The notes below the pieces were generated by a model that ran no database searches, had not been told where the DNA came from, and was given only the letters and a program-made list of their open reading frames with translations. The position numbers and the translations under genes were made by a program. Of a DNA stretch of 64,000 nucleotides, positions 1-12,007 are shown one piece after another (position 1 is the first letter of the stretch; each line of letters starts with the position of its first letter). Origin of the DNA: Paracorniculantispora psalliotae (taxonomy: Eukaryota > Ascomycota > Sordariomycetes > Hypocreales > Cordycipitaceae); assembly GCA_002796755.1 (NCBI GenBank), contig PHFE01000107.1:1240517-1304516 (forward strand), in the 5' to 3' direction.

Positions 1-558
1 GTCTGCGTCGTGGCGCTCTTCTATCACATCTCCTGCTTCTGGTTCTGGTTCTGGTTCTGCTCTCTACATCTTTTTACTCAAGCGTCGCGCAAGCACAGGC
101 TGGAACTGTGTGATTCACCTGTTTCCTTCCATCGTTTTCCTTATCCCGCTGCATCTGCTATTCACTGCGCTTTGTCACATAGCCACAAAGAGCAGCCTCG
201 CCAAACAAAGGCACGCTTTCGTTTGCCAGCTGCCAGCGCCTTTGCCAGCTGTCAACCGTCAGCCCTTTGTCAAAACAACAAAACAACAACGACAATAGCG
301 ACGACAATAAAGCTTTTTTCTCCTCCTCAACTCATCGCTCTTCTTGATTCACATCGCCCAGTCTGTTCCTATTAAAAGGAGCTCCGGTCCTTTACAGTCG
401 TCGCCGTCTCTGGCATTTTCACCACTTACACCCACTCCGCCACATACTATTCCGTCGATTTTACAACTATACTATTCTCCTGGCGAGAAGCTTCATTCCC
501 TTAATCGATCTCATTTCTGACAACCGATATCAACTACACACCACACACAACAGCCACC
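1..558. other. upstream region of the DUF7492 gene
   Basis: I see no gene here. The stretch is CT-rich and precedes the start codon at 559, consistent with a promoter plus pyrimidine-rich fungal leader. A weak TATA-like TATTAAAA lies at about 370-377. The short reading frames present have no conserved content. Confidence 0.5.
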
Positions 559-2115
559 ATGCTGCCGCAATCCTCCACCATGGCAGCCCTAATCGCGGCC
601 CTCGCTGCCCTCGCCCGCTCCCACTCCTGGGTCGAAGAAGTCTACCGCATCGCGCCCAACGGCACCATGGTTGGCGCCGTCGGCTACCCCCGCGGCTGGG
701 TCGCCCGCACCTCCACCGACCCCCTCTGGAAGGACGCCATCCCGCAATGGCTGCTGCCGGCCGCCGGCCAGTCCGCCTACAGCGGCGACGAGATCCTCAA
801 CAAGTACCCGTTCTCCGCGACGCCCGCTTTCCCGCTGCTGCAGGCTGCCGCCGGCGACCACATTGCCATCATCCACCTCGAAAACGGCCATACCACGCTG
901 CCGCAGAACCAGCCCAAGAAGCCGCACAACCGCGGCACCATCTTCTTCTACGGCACCGCCGACCCCAAGCCCCAAGAACGCCTCTTTGACGTCCACCTCG
1001 TCTGGAACCGCGACGGCACCGGTGGTGATAAGCGCGGGCGGCTGCTGGGAACCCGAAACTACGACGATGGCCAGTGCTACCAGCCTAACCCGGGCCCCAT
1101 CAGCAACCAGCGCGCCCAGCAGCTCGCCTCCGACGGCGCTGTCCACGACCGCGAGCTGCGCTGCCAGTCCGACATTCAGCTGCCCGACGACCTAAAACCC
1201 GGTTCGACGTACACCATCTACTGGTACTGGGACTGGCCGGACCTCAACGCGGACATCGTCAACATGGACGCCACCACCAACGGCATCTATCCCTGGGCCG
1301 GCACCTTTATGCGCGGCGAAAAGGACCCCCACGGCTTCACCATGGCCGCCATTGCCCGCAACGAGAGCTACGCGAGCACCGTCGACGTTAAGATTGTTGA
1401 TAAGCTGCCGCAGGCGGGACCGGGCGGCGCTGTCGCCAAGGCTGATGTCGGAGGGGCCGGTGTGTGGCAGGCCGACCAGAACATTTACACAAAGGCCATC
1501 AAGGAGCAGATGGGCAACAACTTCCAGGTCGACATTGACGCTAATAAGCCGGCGGGTGGCAGCGACAGCAACAGCCCCAGTGGCAGTGCGCCTAACCCAT
1601 CATCCTCCGGCACGGCAGCGCCTCCCGCGTCGTCCAGCGCGGGATCACCTTCAAGCGCCGTGCCGACAGATGCACCCGCCGGCGGCGTCACCGTGACCAT
1701 GACCGTGACCGTACCGCCTAGTACCGTCATTTCCACCGTCTACGTCACCAAGGCGCCAGACACCAGCAGCAGCAGCAGCAGCAGTCCTGCATCTTCGTCA
1801 TCGCAGGCCTCACAGCCTGCAGTATCATCATCATCGTCGTCGTCGTCGTCGTCGCTGGATTCATTGCCTACATCGTCGGCGTCGTCGTCGCAGGCCACGC
1901 AACCTGCAACATCTTCCACGCCGAACGTGTACGCGTCCGTCGGCCCATCCGACGCCTCTGCCTCCACCTCCTCGGCCCTCGCGTCCACCACCACCAGCAG
2001 TTCGACCATCGTCGTCACCGTCACCCAGCACGTGTCGCAGTCCGGCACGGCTGGCGCCAGCCCGACGAGTACGCTGGCGGCTCGCGGGCGACGCCGGGTG
2101 CGACGAAACTGGTGA
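559..2115 (+). CDS. secreted DUF7492-type protein with LPMO-like N-terminal histidine
   Basis: A 518-residue intronless protein. A short signal peptide (about residues 1-21, ending ALARS) should be cut just before H22-S-W, so histidine would become the first mature residue, as in copper-dependent lytic polysaccharide monooxygenases. The globular part runs to about residue 285. It is rich in Trp, Tyr and His, with further histidines at H111, H126 and H258 and only two cysteines (about 172 and 200). Residues about 330-505 are Ser/Thr/Pro/Ala-rich with homopolymeric serine, like an O-glycosylated wall linker. The C terminus is basic (RGRRRVRRNW) and not hydrophobic, so there is no obvious GPI signal. 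I recognise the fungal DUF7492 family from the HSW start and the conserved WYWDWP-type core; copper binding is inference. An alternative start at M8 (580) has an equally good context and keeps the signal peptide. Confidence 0.8.
   Translation: MLPQSSTMAALIAALAALARSHSWVEEVYRIAPNGTMVGAVGYPRGWVARTSTDPLWKDAIPQWLLPAAGQSAYSGDEILNKYPFSATPAFPLLQAAAGDHIAIIHLENGHTTLPQNQPKKPHNRGTIFFYGTADPKPQERLFDVHLVWNRDGTGGDKRGRLLGTRNYDDGQCYQPNPGPISNQRAQQLASDGAVHDRELRCQSDIQLPDDLKPGSTYTIYWYWDWPDLNADIVNMDATTNGIYPWAGTFMRGEKDPHGFTMAAIARNESYASTVDVKIVDKLPQAGPGGAVAKADVGGAGVWQADQNIYTKAIKEQMGNNFQVDIDANKPAGGSDSNSPSGSAPNPSSSGTAAPPASSSAGSPSSAVPTDAPAGGVTVTMTVTVPPSTVISTVYVTKAPDTSSSSSSSPASSSSQASQPAVSSSSSSSSSSLDSLPTSSASSSQATQPATSSTPNVYASVGPSDASASTSSALASTTTSSSTIVVTVTQHVSQSGTAGASPTSTLAARGRRRVRRNW
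1764..1855 (+). repeat. CAG/TCG trinucleotide repeats encoding poly-Ser
   Basis: (AGC)n at about 1764-1784 and (TCA/TCG)n at about 1824-1855 encode serine runs in the linker of the secreted protein. They are likely length-variable between strains. Confidence 0.8.
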
Positions 2116-2454
2116 TTTGGGCAAGGTAAAAACACCGACGAAAGCAGCACACAAGAGACTGCTGCTGCAAACAAAGAGGGCAAACGTGGGGGATCAAATT
2201 TTTTGTGAATTGAGATTTGTGATGAACTTGAGCCATACCAGTTGGCTGCTGACTTTTATATTTTTGAGTGTGTGTTTATGACAAAACGTACATAGCCTTT
2301 CGTTTCTTCTGGCCATATTCCCGACCGTTTTTTATCTTTCTCCTTTATAGATTTTGGACATGTTGCAGTCTACCCGCAGCAAAATGAACCTATTGTTTTC
2401 TTTAATAAGACCACTTCTTCAGTGAAAACATTCGTAACCCAATGCGCAACGCTG
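2116..2454. other. convergent 3' spacer
   Basis: This is the 3' flank shared by the DUF7492 gene (+) and the cyclophilin H gene (-). It is AT-richer than the exons and I see nothing else in it. Confidence 0.5.
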
Positions 2455-3235
2455 CTACATCTCACCACACTGCGCAATGACAACGTCCATGTTGGGCACG
2501 TCCTTGCCCTTGTAGCCCGTCTTGGTCGCCTCCATCTTGCGCACCACGTCCATGCCGTCAGCCACCTTGCCAAACACGACGTGCTTGTTGTCGAGGAACG
2601 GCGTCGCCGTCGTGGTGATGAAGAACTGGCTGCCGTTGGTGTTGGGGCCGGCGTTCTGTACACTCACGTATTAGTGCTGAATTTTTGTGGTGGACAAGGG
2701 AAAAACGTACCGCCATGGATAGCAGACCGGGCTGGTCGTGCTTTAGTGTGAAATTCTCATCCTCAAACGATTTGTACCCCCAGATGCACGTCGACCCGCT
2801 GCCGTCGCCGTTGAGAAAGTCGCCGCCTTGGCACATGAAGTTGGAAATCTGCCTGATTAGTTCCAATTCCTCGTAGGACAAGTTCAATCTGCTCTCTTAC
2901 AATACGGTGAAACTTGGAGCCCTTGTAGCCTTGCGGACGGCCGACCGAGTCCTTGCTCTCGCCCGTGCAGAACTGGCGAAAGTTTTCTGCCGTCTTGGGG
3001 ACTACATCCTTGAACAGCTCAAATGTGATTCTTCCCAGAGGCTCACCTACACGACTCACATATTAGCATCAAATCCGAATACGAAGCCACCGCAATTAAG
3101 GCACTCACCTCCGAGAGTTATGTCAAAAAAGACCCTACACAACATCATCCCACCAATCAGCATTCATCGGCAACGGTCAGCATTGTCAAAAACATACAAG
3201 GGATTACCCGATTCTGGTAATTGAGTCGGCGCCAT
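2455..3235 (-). CDS. cyp3: cyclophilin H, peptidyl-prolyl cis-trans isomerase
   Basis: Five exons read on the minus strand: 3235-3198, 3134-3109, 3046-2901, 2848-2711 and 2655-2455, joining in phase to 182 residues. The protein is a single cyclophilin domain with the expected blocks: VFFDITLGG, PKTAENFRQFCTGE, GYKGSKFHRI, FMCQGGDFLNGDG, PGLLSMANAGPNTNGSQFF and HVVFGKV. The length and the C-terminal IAQCGEM match the PPIH/USA-CYP branch (human protein 177 residues, ending ISQCGEM), a component of the U4/U6 snRNP that acts in splicing and protein folding. The catalytic Arg of FHRI and the QFF motif are present. The first two exons are tiny (38 and 26 nt), so automated models may miss the true start. 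Gene name follows usual fungal usage and is less certain than the family. Confidence 0.9.
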
Positions 3236-4267
3236 GATTTTTCGGAATCAACAAAAGAAAACAATGTGGGATAAATGACGGAGGTAGTGTTCCGTTGAAA
3301 CGTTGCTGGACGCGGAAAGAAGACGGCTTCCCCCACTTGGTGACTTTGTGTGAGGCTTGCGGGAGATTGACACCTGTCAGACTAACTGAGATGATCGATC
3401 AGTAGCGGCAAAGGGCGTGCGTTTATTAAAAAAAGATCTTCGGAAAATGATACTGATTGCAGCAAGCTGGGCGGGCGTTGGGGAGGTGGGCTTGGTGATG
3501 GGAAAAGCCAAAACGGCTCTGCGCCTTGCAGACGAAGACGCTGTCGCGATGGAAGTGGGGCGCTGCTTTTTGCGGTTCGTGGGTAGCGTGAGGCTGCTGC
3601 GAAACAAGGTTTACACTAGACCAGATGCCCAAGAAGAAAGAAGCCGGAAATGTACAAGACAGATGTAGTATGACGGAGATTTATATGATTCGTTCTTTTC
3701 ATAAAAAGTAGCCCAGGTATTAATGCGACCATGGAACATCAAAGCGTCACATAGTCGCCGCATGCAGAATAACGCTGATCGTCTGCAGATGATGCGTTAG
3801 AACTGCCGACTGCAAAACGTCATAGAATTATGACAAAAATCGTTGTAGAAAAATGACAGGCTATGAGAGGTTATGAGTAGAAAATGTCAGGGCCTTCGTC
3901 TTCATCAACGTGCAGACGGGCGGAATGGAATCTCTCCCATCTCATCTATGACCAAGGTCCCGCCCTGTTGATCCATTCCGCCGCGTTCCCAGCAAACGTG
4001 GTGCACCCGCATGCCATCAGGGAATTGTTTCTTCTATGAATGTTTCTAATTAAAAATTTCACACTGTCAAAAAAAAAGTTTAATTCTGGATTTAGGTTGT
4101 GGTGGTGGATGTAGAGATTCAGACACTTGTGTAAGTGATTGTAATTGAAGCATATCACACTACTGCGTAATATGACATATATCCTAAGGAAACCTAAATA
4201 AAAAGACAAAAAGTTTGTATATAAGAAAAAATAAAAAAGAGAAAGAATAAAGCCTTGAGTATTCGGA
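3236..4267. other. spacer between cyclophilin H and chitinase genes
   Basis: It holds the cyclophilin promoter side (3236 to about 3600) and the chitinase 3' flank, which becomes strongly AT-rich from about 3800 to 4267. The minus-strand frame at 3946-4209 is compositionally AT-driven and unlike any protein I recognise, so I call no gene. Confidence 0.5.
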
Positions 4268-7200
4268 CTAGTACAAGCCCCAGTTGACCTTTTGGCCCTT
4301 GATGTTGCCCTTGCAGCTCATCGTGCCTTTGGAGCCGACCTTGCCGGTGCCACCAAATTTATTAATCGAATCGCGCACCAAATCAATAATATCCTGCGCG
4401 CCCACCTTGAAATCCACGTTCCCGTGAATGCCCTTGCCCGTCACGCCAAACTTGCAGCTCTCGTAGCTCACCAGCTCCTGCTGCCGCTCCAGCGAAATGT
4501 GCGGCCAGCGCGACGGCAGGCGCTTGTCCTCCAGCCGGCGGATCAGCTCCTTACAGTCCTCCACGTCCGGAGACCCGTCGCTCGTCTGGTTCTCCAGCGT
4601 CGAGTCGCCGCAGTAGTCGTACCCGGCGTTGGCGTTGCACGGGTAGTTGGCCGCCGAGTCGCTGGACGCGCCCCAGGCGATGCGCGCGCGGTCGGCGGAG
4701 CAGACGGGCATGCGGATGAAGCCGGGCGTCGTGACGTCGTCCTGCATGAGGCTCTTGAGCGTGTCCGGGTTGTCGGGCTTGGCCGCGCCGGCGCCGTTTT
4801 CTTTGTCGTTGTCGAGCCAGGTGCGGACAGATCTATACACGGCATATTAGCTTCAGGTTCCCCCCCCTCCCAAGAATGCACTGTCAATGTAGAAAAAGAA
4901 AAGATGGTGATGACATACCCGACAATAAGATCCTCAAGAGATATCTGCGAAAAGTAATCGCTACCCAACTTGTCCACGCCCGACGGCGCCTTGAACTGGT
5001 CGTCGTCGCACTCCACGCACGGATTCGGGACATTGTCGCAGCCATTCTTGGCGCACTCCTGATAGCCGCCGTCCGGGCTACCCAGCCTATAGTACTTGTC
5101 CTTGTAGCAGGCGCCCTCGAGCTTCACGCTCGAGTCCTTGGCCTCGGCGCAGCTCAGGCCCGTGTCGATGATGAACGGGCGGTGGCCCGACGCGTGCCAG
5201 ATGGCCGGGATGGCGTAGGCGTAAAACGTCTTGGACAGGTTATCCTCGAGCGTGGTGTTGGCCTCCTTGCTGCTCGCCTGGCCGTACGAGCCCTTGCCGT
5301 AGTCCTTGCCGGCGGCGAACTTGCCGTCCGCGAGCAGGTCGCTGAGCGTGTCGAGCGAGCCGTCGGAGCCGTCAAAGAGGTCGCGCAGGCCAAAGGTGGC
5401 AATCTTGTTCCAGCCCGTCATGGCCAGGCTCATGGTGTTCTTGAAGTGCGCCTCGGCCTTGGGGTCCCAGTCGTCGGTCGACCCGTCGATGAAGCCGCTG
5501 CCGATGGTGATGGCCGTCGTCAGAATCGTGGTACTCGTCGAGGCAATCTTGTCCTTGAGCGCGTTGGCACCAGCGTCTTCGATTTTGCTGACGAAATAAG
5601 GGAGCTTGCCCACAATCTTGCCCACAAAGGGACCAGCCACCATGCTGGTGCCCATGGACACGAGATCCAAGAGGATGGTGAGCCATTCATTATCCTTCTC
5701 GGGAGGAGTGGGAGCAAAAGTCTCCTGGAAATCATCCAGCGAGGGATCAATCTTTTCGGCAGCGGCGTTGCCCAGAGCATCTGCGTATGAAGCGTACATT
5801 TCATTGATCTGAACAAAGGAATTCCAAATCAGGGCCGCCGCCGGGCCAGTTCTCTCGCCGGTAAAGTCATCACAGGTGACAGCGCTGCGACAATTGCTGG
5901 AAGGCGTGATGTCGCCGCAGTCAATGGGCTGCGTGTGATTGAAGTTGTTGGCAAAGAACTCGGAAAAGAGAGCCGTGCCGGTGTGCACGCCAGAGGTTTT
6001 GGCTCGATACTTCTTCCAGTCTGAGACCATGTCCTTCCAAGCGTCGGCAGCATCCAGGCTTTCCCAACGCTCGTCCGACGTGTAATGAAGCGTGTCCGTG
6101 GCGCCGTCAGCAGTGCAGTCTAGCTTGGTCCAGTTACCAGAACGCTTGCCGACATCCTCGTAGGGGTCCTTGCGAGACTTGAGGGAGACGGTAAAAGCGC
6201 CCCAGTCGGGGAAGCCTTTGGGCGGATCCTCAAAGTCCTCGAGGTCAGTGGCCCAGTTAGACGAGCCGCCCATGCCCCAACCCTTGTAGATTCGCTCTCT
6301 GGTATCTCGAACGCTAGAGTCCATATAAGCAACCCACTGGTTCTTGTCGTATACAAGAACATTGCTATTGCTGGTGGAATCCATGTAGCTCTTGACAACG
6401 CGGCTCTTATCCTTGGCAATCTTCTTAATCTCGGCATTGGAGATGTAGCCAGCGGTGTCAGTGCATTCGCCCTTGTTGGCGTTTGAGTGCAGGCGGCTGC
6501 CAGTAAAAGTACAGTCGGGTCCATGGCAGGAGCCGTCAGTCATGGCGAAGGATCTTCCGTAGGCAGACACTCCGACAACAACCTTACCGGAATCGACACC
6601 GGCTTTCGTGATCATGGAGAGGGAGTTTTGTGTCTCAGTCAAGTTGACGTGGCTGCGAAGGCAGTTGCCGTTAGGGCAGCCGATCTGAGAGTTCTTGTTG
6701 TCGGCATCCCACTGGCCGTGGAGATCATAGGTCATGAAGATGATGTAGTCGACAACTTTGCCAATCTCCTTGATGGGAAATCCCTTGAGATACCAGTAGG
6801 AAGCAGGGGCGGCGATGGAAATGCTCTTGCCGTCGATCTTAGACTTGAGAAGCTTGAGGAACTCCAAATAGTTCTTGCCTTCGCTCTTGTCACCAGGAGG
6901 AACACCGGGAATATCAGGTGCCGAGGGGTATTCCCAGTCAATGTCGATACCGTCGAGGTTGTACTTTTTGACAAAGTTGGCAAGGTTGGTAGCTAGTGTT
7001 TCTCTGTTTGCTTCTTTTGTTCCCTCGCGGAAGATGGTGTACGTGTCAGGGCCAGTGGAAAAGTCCCAGCCACCAAAGGACAGGATTCTCTTCGGGCCTT
7101 TGATCAGTCGGAAGTTGTTGAACTCGTAGTTGGTCGCGTAATCATCAATCTTGGGCTTGAAGTCCTTGGAAATGGTACCAAAGCCAAAGTGCAAGTGGGT

Positions 7201-8769
7201 GTATTTCGAAGGGTCAATCTGGAAGGCATCCTGGTACTGGCATTTACGGTTGAAGGCGTATCCCTCAAAGTACGCAATGCGGCGAACTTCGCCCTGAGTG
7301 CCCTTGACAATCTTGGTACCGCAGTTGGAAATGCACCCGTTGGTGTTTTTTTTGGCGGTGCCCGGCGCACCGTTGCCGGTGTCGGTGCAGAACTCGTCGG
7401 TGGTACCGCACTGGCCCCAGACGTCACAGCAGGCGTTGAGGGGGCACGGGTTCAATTCCGCAATCTTGCTCATGTCCTTGGGCTTCTTGGTGCCGGACTT
7501 TTGAGGACCGCACACAGCCTTGGGATCGACCGCGGGCATGGGGGGATCGCCTTTGCTAACGCAAATGACGGCGCCTGCGAGGAGACGGCCACCATCGCAG
7601 CCGTTCCAGCCCCAGACTTTCTTTTCGTTGAAGCCTTCAATTTCCTTCTTGGTGAGACCATAGGAGGCACCGATAGAAGAACAGTCCAGGCCTTTTTCAA
7701 CCTTGACGGTAGCGCAAGAACCGTCTTTATTCGGCTTGGGCTTATAGTCGGGAAGCGTGCCAGCGGAGCAGCAGACGTGCTGTCCAGGCATCAAGTTGTT
7801 GCAAAACGTCTTGCCGGGGTTGTATTTTGTAAAGTCAGGACCCGAAATTCCACACATCTTGGCAAGCTCGGGGCAACCGGTGCCCAGCTTGACCTGGACT
7901 GTTCGGCATTCGCCACGCTTGGAGAAGTGAGTGGTGGAGTTGGTAGAGTTGCTGCCCTGAATAGACGACATAAGGGGAGAAGCAAAGTGAGCCTTGCCCT
8001 TGACTTTGTCAGAGCTATCAAATTTGACACAATCGCCACTGTACCAGGAAGACATGGCATCCTGAATAGCGTCAAACGTGCCATTGGTCGTAGCAATGAA
8101 GCCAAAGATGTGATCGGAGTCATAGTCAGACCCGCACATTTGGACACCGAGGCTTCCCTGGCTGCTGTTGGCGTGTCTGACGTTATCTTCCAGGTGCTGG
8201 AGAGCCGTAGCACTGACAGTGCCGCCATTCAGGCTGCGGCCAACGTATAGACCGGCCGCGGCTCCCCCAAAGCTGCCATATATGATGGTACTTCCAGTTT
8301 GTTCCCGTTCCTGGCGAACATACTGGCCGAGGAAGCCGGTCAGAGAGGCAACGGCGGCTTCGGGTGCAATGCCTTCGTCCTCGTCACCACGGCCAACCTC
8401 AAACTCAGCATCCACCTCATCGGCGGGCTGCGAGGCGAGGAGTTGGGCAGACGAGATCTTTTTCCAGCTCTCACTGGAGGTGGTGCACGCGTAGATGCGG
8501 TGCTTCTGGGTATCATCGTCGACACGGTCGGCCAGGGCAAAGTCGAAGAGCATGGGGTTCTCGCACTGATCGAGCTGGTCCATGTTCTGGAACGAATCCC
8601 ACTCGAAGCTGTTGGTGCCCGACTCGGCACAGCTACGGGGGCAACGCTCGGAGCCTTGGTAGCCAATAGAGGCAGAGAGCCTGTAAGGCGAGGACGCTGC
8701 GACGAGGGCATTCGTCGACAGCAGAACGCTGGTGGCACCCAGCGCGGCGTTTAGCCACGTTGGCGCCAT
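4268..8769 (-). CDS. subgroup-C killer-toxin-like chitinase (LysM-LysM-ChtBD1-GH18-Hce2)
   Basis: Two exons, 8769-4919 and 4832-4268, join (GTC GG|A TCT) to 1,471 residues. In order: signal peptide (about 1-25); a Cys-containing N-terminal region with no domain I recognise; two LysM repeats (about 287-340 and 350-406); a ChtBD1 chitin-binding module with the CPLNACCDVWGQCG signature (about 420-480); a GH18 domain (about 493-845) with intact DGIDIDWE, catalytic Glu at residue 613; a long C-terminal region; and a final Hce2/Ecp2-like domain (about 1365-1465) spread over both exons. This is the architecture of fungal subgroup-C chitinases, related to the alpha subunit of the Kluyveromyces zymocin. 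The product should be secreted and bind and cut chitin. Such enzymes are linked to mycoparasitism, self-wall turnover or permeabilising competitors' walls. A TATA box lies at 8899-8905 on the same strand. No partner toxin subunit gene is adjacent. Confidence 0.92.
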
Positions 8770-8898
8770 GGCGCTCTATAGTAAAGATTGGCGAAGAAAA
8801 GATAAATGGACAAAATGAGAGGATAGCATACAAAATGTACACTGCTGCGCGATGGAGAGACTAGAAATCTCATTACGACCGGGACAAGCATGGGCTGG

Positions 8899-8905
8899 TT
8901 ATATA
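8899..8905 (-). promoter_or_regulatory. TATA box of the chitinase gene
   Basis: TATATAA on the minus strand, about 130 bp upstream of the chitinase ATG at 8769. Distance and sequence fit a fungal core promoter. Confidence 0.5.
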
Positions 8906-10921
8906 GTTGACGGAACTCTACACAAGTCGACTCTGCCAAAAATAACCTCCTTGGATCGGCAGGATATCATACCAATGCAGTAAACGCCTGACGAGAACCC
9001 TTTGTAGAAATACCCGAAATATGGGTACCAATAGTCTTGTTAAAGGTTGCCGGCATACTGGACATGGGCATTCCGGCAGTGCTACACGCCTGTGTGGTTC
9101 GGCTGAACCACTCATAGCAGTAAGCGACATGCTTCACTCCACTGCTCCTCGATTAGCGGAGTATAACTGCAGTGCCAAGCGGTGATTTGAAATTGATCTC
9201 CAGTGTTGAGTCGGAATATTCGCGACTCATGCCCGAGGCCGCAGTTAATAACTCGAGACGACCAGGTAAGCCGAATTTGCGACGGAAGGATTCTTCAAAC
9301 GCACATATTAGTATCCGAACGAGACCTGCAGCCTTACAAAAGGAACCAGAGTGCTGGGATTGGGGTCCAGGAACCGACGCAGGTGAAGAGCCGAACCCCT
9401 TTCCGTGTTATTCCCACATGGTGAGCGGGAGGCTTCAACGGGCAACGCCGATTCCGCCTTGTACGTCACACGCACAATGGCAATGCAAAATCATCAGAAA
9501 TGAGCTAATAACGGCGCTCAATCGAGTCGCAGTAGCGGCCGGCCGATTCCCAAGAAAGAAATCGCCGGGAACAGTGCTGCGGAAACAATTTTCAAACAGT
9601 GGGCTAACAGGATGGAAAAGAGGGCGAAATGGGAATGCCCTTGTCGGTGCGTGGTGGGTAGATGTTGCATCGGCAGGGGGGTTGCACCAAAAGACCATAT
9701 AAAAACACAAATACCAGTGTTTGCGCATCCTGACTGGGCGCAAGAGCCAACAAGGCTGAAAGAAGAGTGGATTGTCTGTGGGCGAGTAAGACTCCTCAAC
9801 TGCCCACTGGGGTTTAAACGAACGGCAGGCAGACCACTTTTCTGTATCTTGGCCCCCGGGAAACGGCAATGGAAATAATGAAGCAGCTCGGCTATTCGCA
9901 TGATGGTTCTAATCCCGACGGTCAATCTGTTGGACACAAGCCACGCAGAACGTCAGTGGAGACTTGCTGAACGTAGACAGTGGAACAGGTTGCCATCCAT
10001 TACATGGCAACCAGGGTGATTACACAAATTGGCATCAAATACAAGCGCAGCATAAGTAAAAAGGAAAGGTCAGGATTGTGTTCTTCCCCCAATAAAAAAG
10101 GAGAGACATGCGTTTCAGCGGAAGCTTGCGCTGCGACATCTCTCACCTTTACCAAACAAAAGCCACACGGCACTGTTGTGCCAAAAGCTATCACCCGATC
10201 CTAAAATTTCTGAGAAAACGAACTTGCTGAAAATCTTGCGAAGTCACATTAGAGACTAAGAGTCAGGCGCAACTTATAAACGCCGAGTCCGAAGAAGACA
10301 GGGAATCGCATTGCGCTTTGGTTATAGCCAGCTTGCAGTTGACTGACCGGCCCAAATCGCACTTTGGCCGATATGATTGTCGGACGATGCCAATCTCGGC
10401 GCTCTCCGCTAATTGAGTTTCTGATCAAGTCCGCAAACAAAAATACCGCGGCTGGCCAGAACGCTGCGTACGCTGCGCCCCGCGCCTGCTCCCGTGAACT
10501 ATACCCGATACCACATCGCCATCGGATTGCATTCGCCTAGCGACTACAGTTCAAGTGGATTACAGGCTGCTTTTGCCTATCGGAAGAAAGTTTCAAAATG
10601 AGCAGAGCCGTGGGAATGTTTTCTTAACACTAATATACTCATACAACAATTCTCTTTACTTTCGTAGTTCATGGTAACATATATCTATTGCCAGACCACG
10701 CCTTTGATGTTTCTGTTCCTTGTTTACAAAGCCGTCATAGCGTTATGTGAATTTCTATCTAGTTTCCGTTTGTGGATGTAAAAAAATTTACTGCTCGGTT
10801 TTCTGCAGCTGTTTTACTTCAATATCGTACTGCTCGGTCCCGACTACTTTCTATACTTCTTCTCCTAGTCCGATGGGATCGGCCACTATGTCCGTGTTTT
10901 TCCACTGAATGTTGAAAATTT
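8906..10921. other. gene-free spacer upstream of the chitinase
   Basis: No gene is supported. A TATAAAAA at 9698-9705 (+) is followed only by very short frames. The 176-residue frame at 9172-9702 has no recognisable content and atypical composition. Chitinase regulatory sequence probably occupies the first kilobase. Confidence 0.45.
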
Positions 10922-11390
10922 CTAGATGAGAGTATCGGGAAAGTCCCACTTTAGATATTCCTGGAATCGCTCAAAGGGCAACGGGACAGATCCGGCCATG
11001 GTGATCACCTCATTCCACGGGAGGGGCCGGTCGATGTTGATATGCTGCAGCTCGAGGTAGTCTCGTATACGCCATTGAATTAAACCAAGTTCTTGTAGAA
11101 CCTTGGCGGAATGGTTTTCAGGCGGGCGATTGCGGGAATCAGTGAGCATGCCTGTACGAGACGAGCTGCAGGCCGAGCAGGTCTCGGTAGAAACGGAGCG
11201 TGCCGGCAATGTTGCGGGTGATGAAGGTAGTACGAGCATAGAAGTTGCCTTCGACCACAAGATACAGCTCTATCGTCACGAAAAACACGGCATCGCCTAC
11301 GTGAGTTGACCAGTGGCTGCGCTCGTCATCAGTGTCGAGGAGCCTGGCACCAGAGATGAGTGAGAAGAAGAGTAAAATGAGCCTCGTCAC
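10922..11390 (-). pseudogene. possible decayed coding fragments, unrecognised
   Basis: Two overlapping minus-strand frames look protein-like but cannot be joined into one intact gene. The upstream one (to about 11139) contains ITRNIAGTLRFYRDLLGLQL, which faintly resembles the start of a glyoxalase/VOC module. The downstream one (11260-10922) ends PLPWNEVITM...KWDFPDTLI with a proper stop. The upstream frame has no in-frame ATG and is opened by a stop just before it. I saw no convincing splice pair linking the two. This could be a relic of a deleted gene, or chance. I assign no function. Confidence 0.22.
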
Positions 11391-12007
11391 AGAGAAAAAA
11401 GGTTCTTCTCATATTGAAAGAATATAAGAACACCTGAAGAGAAGTGAAATCTTGACATGCGATAGAGAAAAGGGGGGGGAGACAAGTTTATGTCGTTCCT
11501 TGTTATTAATTATGCAGTATTGACTTCCACTTTGGCCTCGTTGTTTTTATTACTTAATGCCAGAGGTCTTCCAAAGAGAAAAGGAAAAACAATGGAATTC
11601 TTGATACTGACGCTGATCTGCAATTGCAGCCAAGGAAGACGGCCCCATCTCCGTTGCCCGATCCCAGTAGCAGCCTGATGCATAGCTGGCGTCTACACTC
11701 CTCCCATGGCTTGGGAGTATATCCCGAGAACGCACTTTTCTGTGCCATTCAAAAGAAACGACTGACAGTTTTTGTTTATTACAAATGTAAGTTTAGTCGT
11801 GCTCTGCGACTGACGAGCACAAGACAGGAGTACCACTGGATGAACCTACGCGGCGCATTCTAAGCGGGGAGAAGAGAAGGTGAGAGGGTTACATGTATAG
11901 ATTGCAAGCCCAATTCTCCTCGCTGAGAATGTGCTGTTTATATCTAGATTTCTGAAGTGCTTCAGCTAGGCTTTGACGTTCTCTACTGTCGCTTCCCATG
12001 CATGTCA

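Noticed and set aside
7189..8250. 353-codon plus-strand frame
   Set aside because: Antisense to the LysM/ChtBD1 region of the chitinase.
9172..9702. 176-codon plus-strand frame
   Set aside because: No ATG at its start, no domain, no splice or promoter support.
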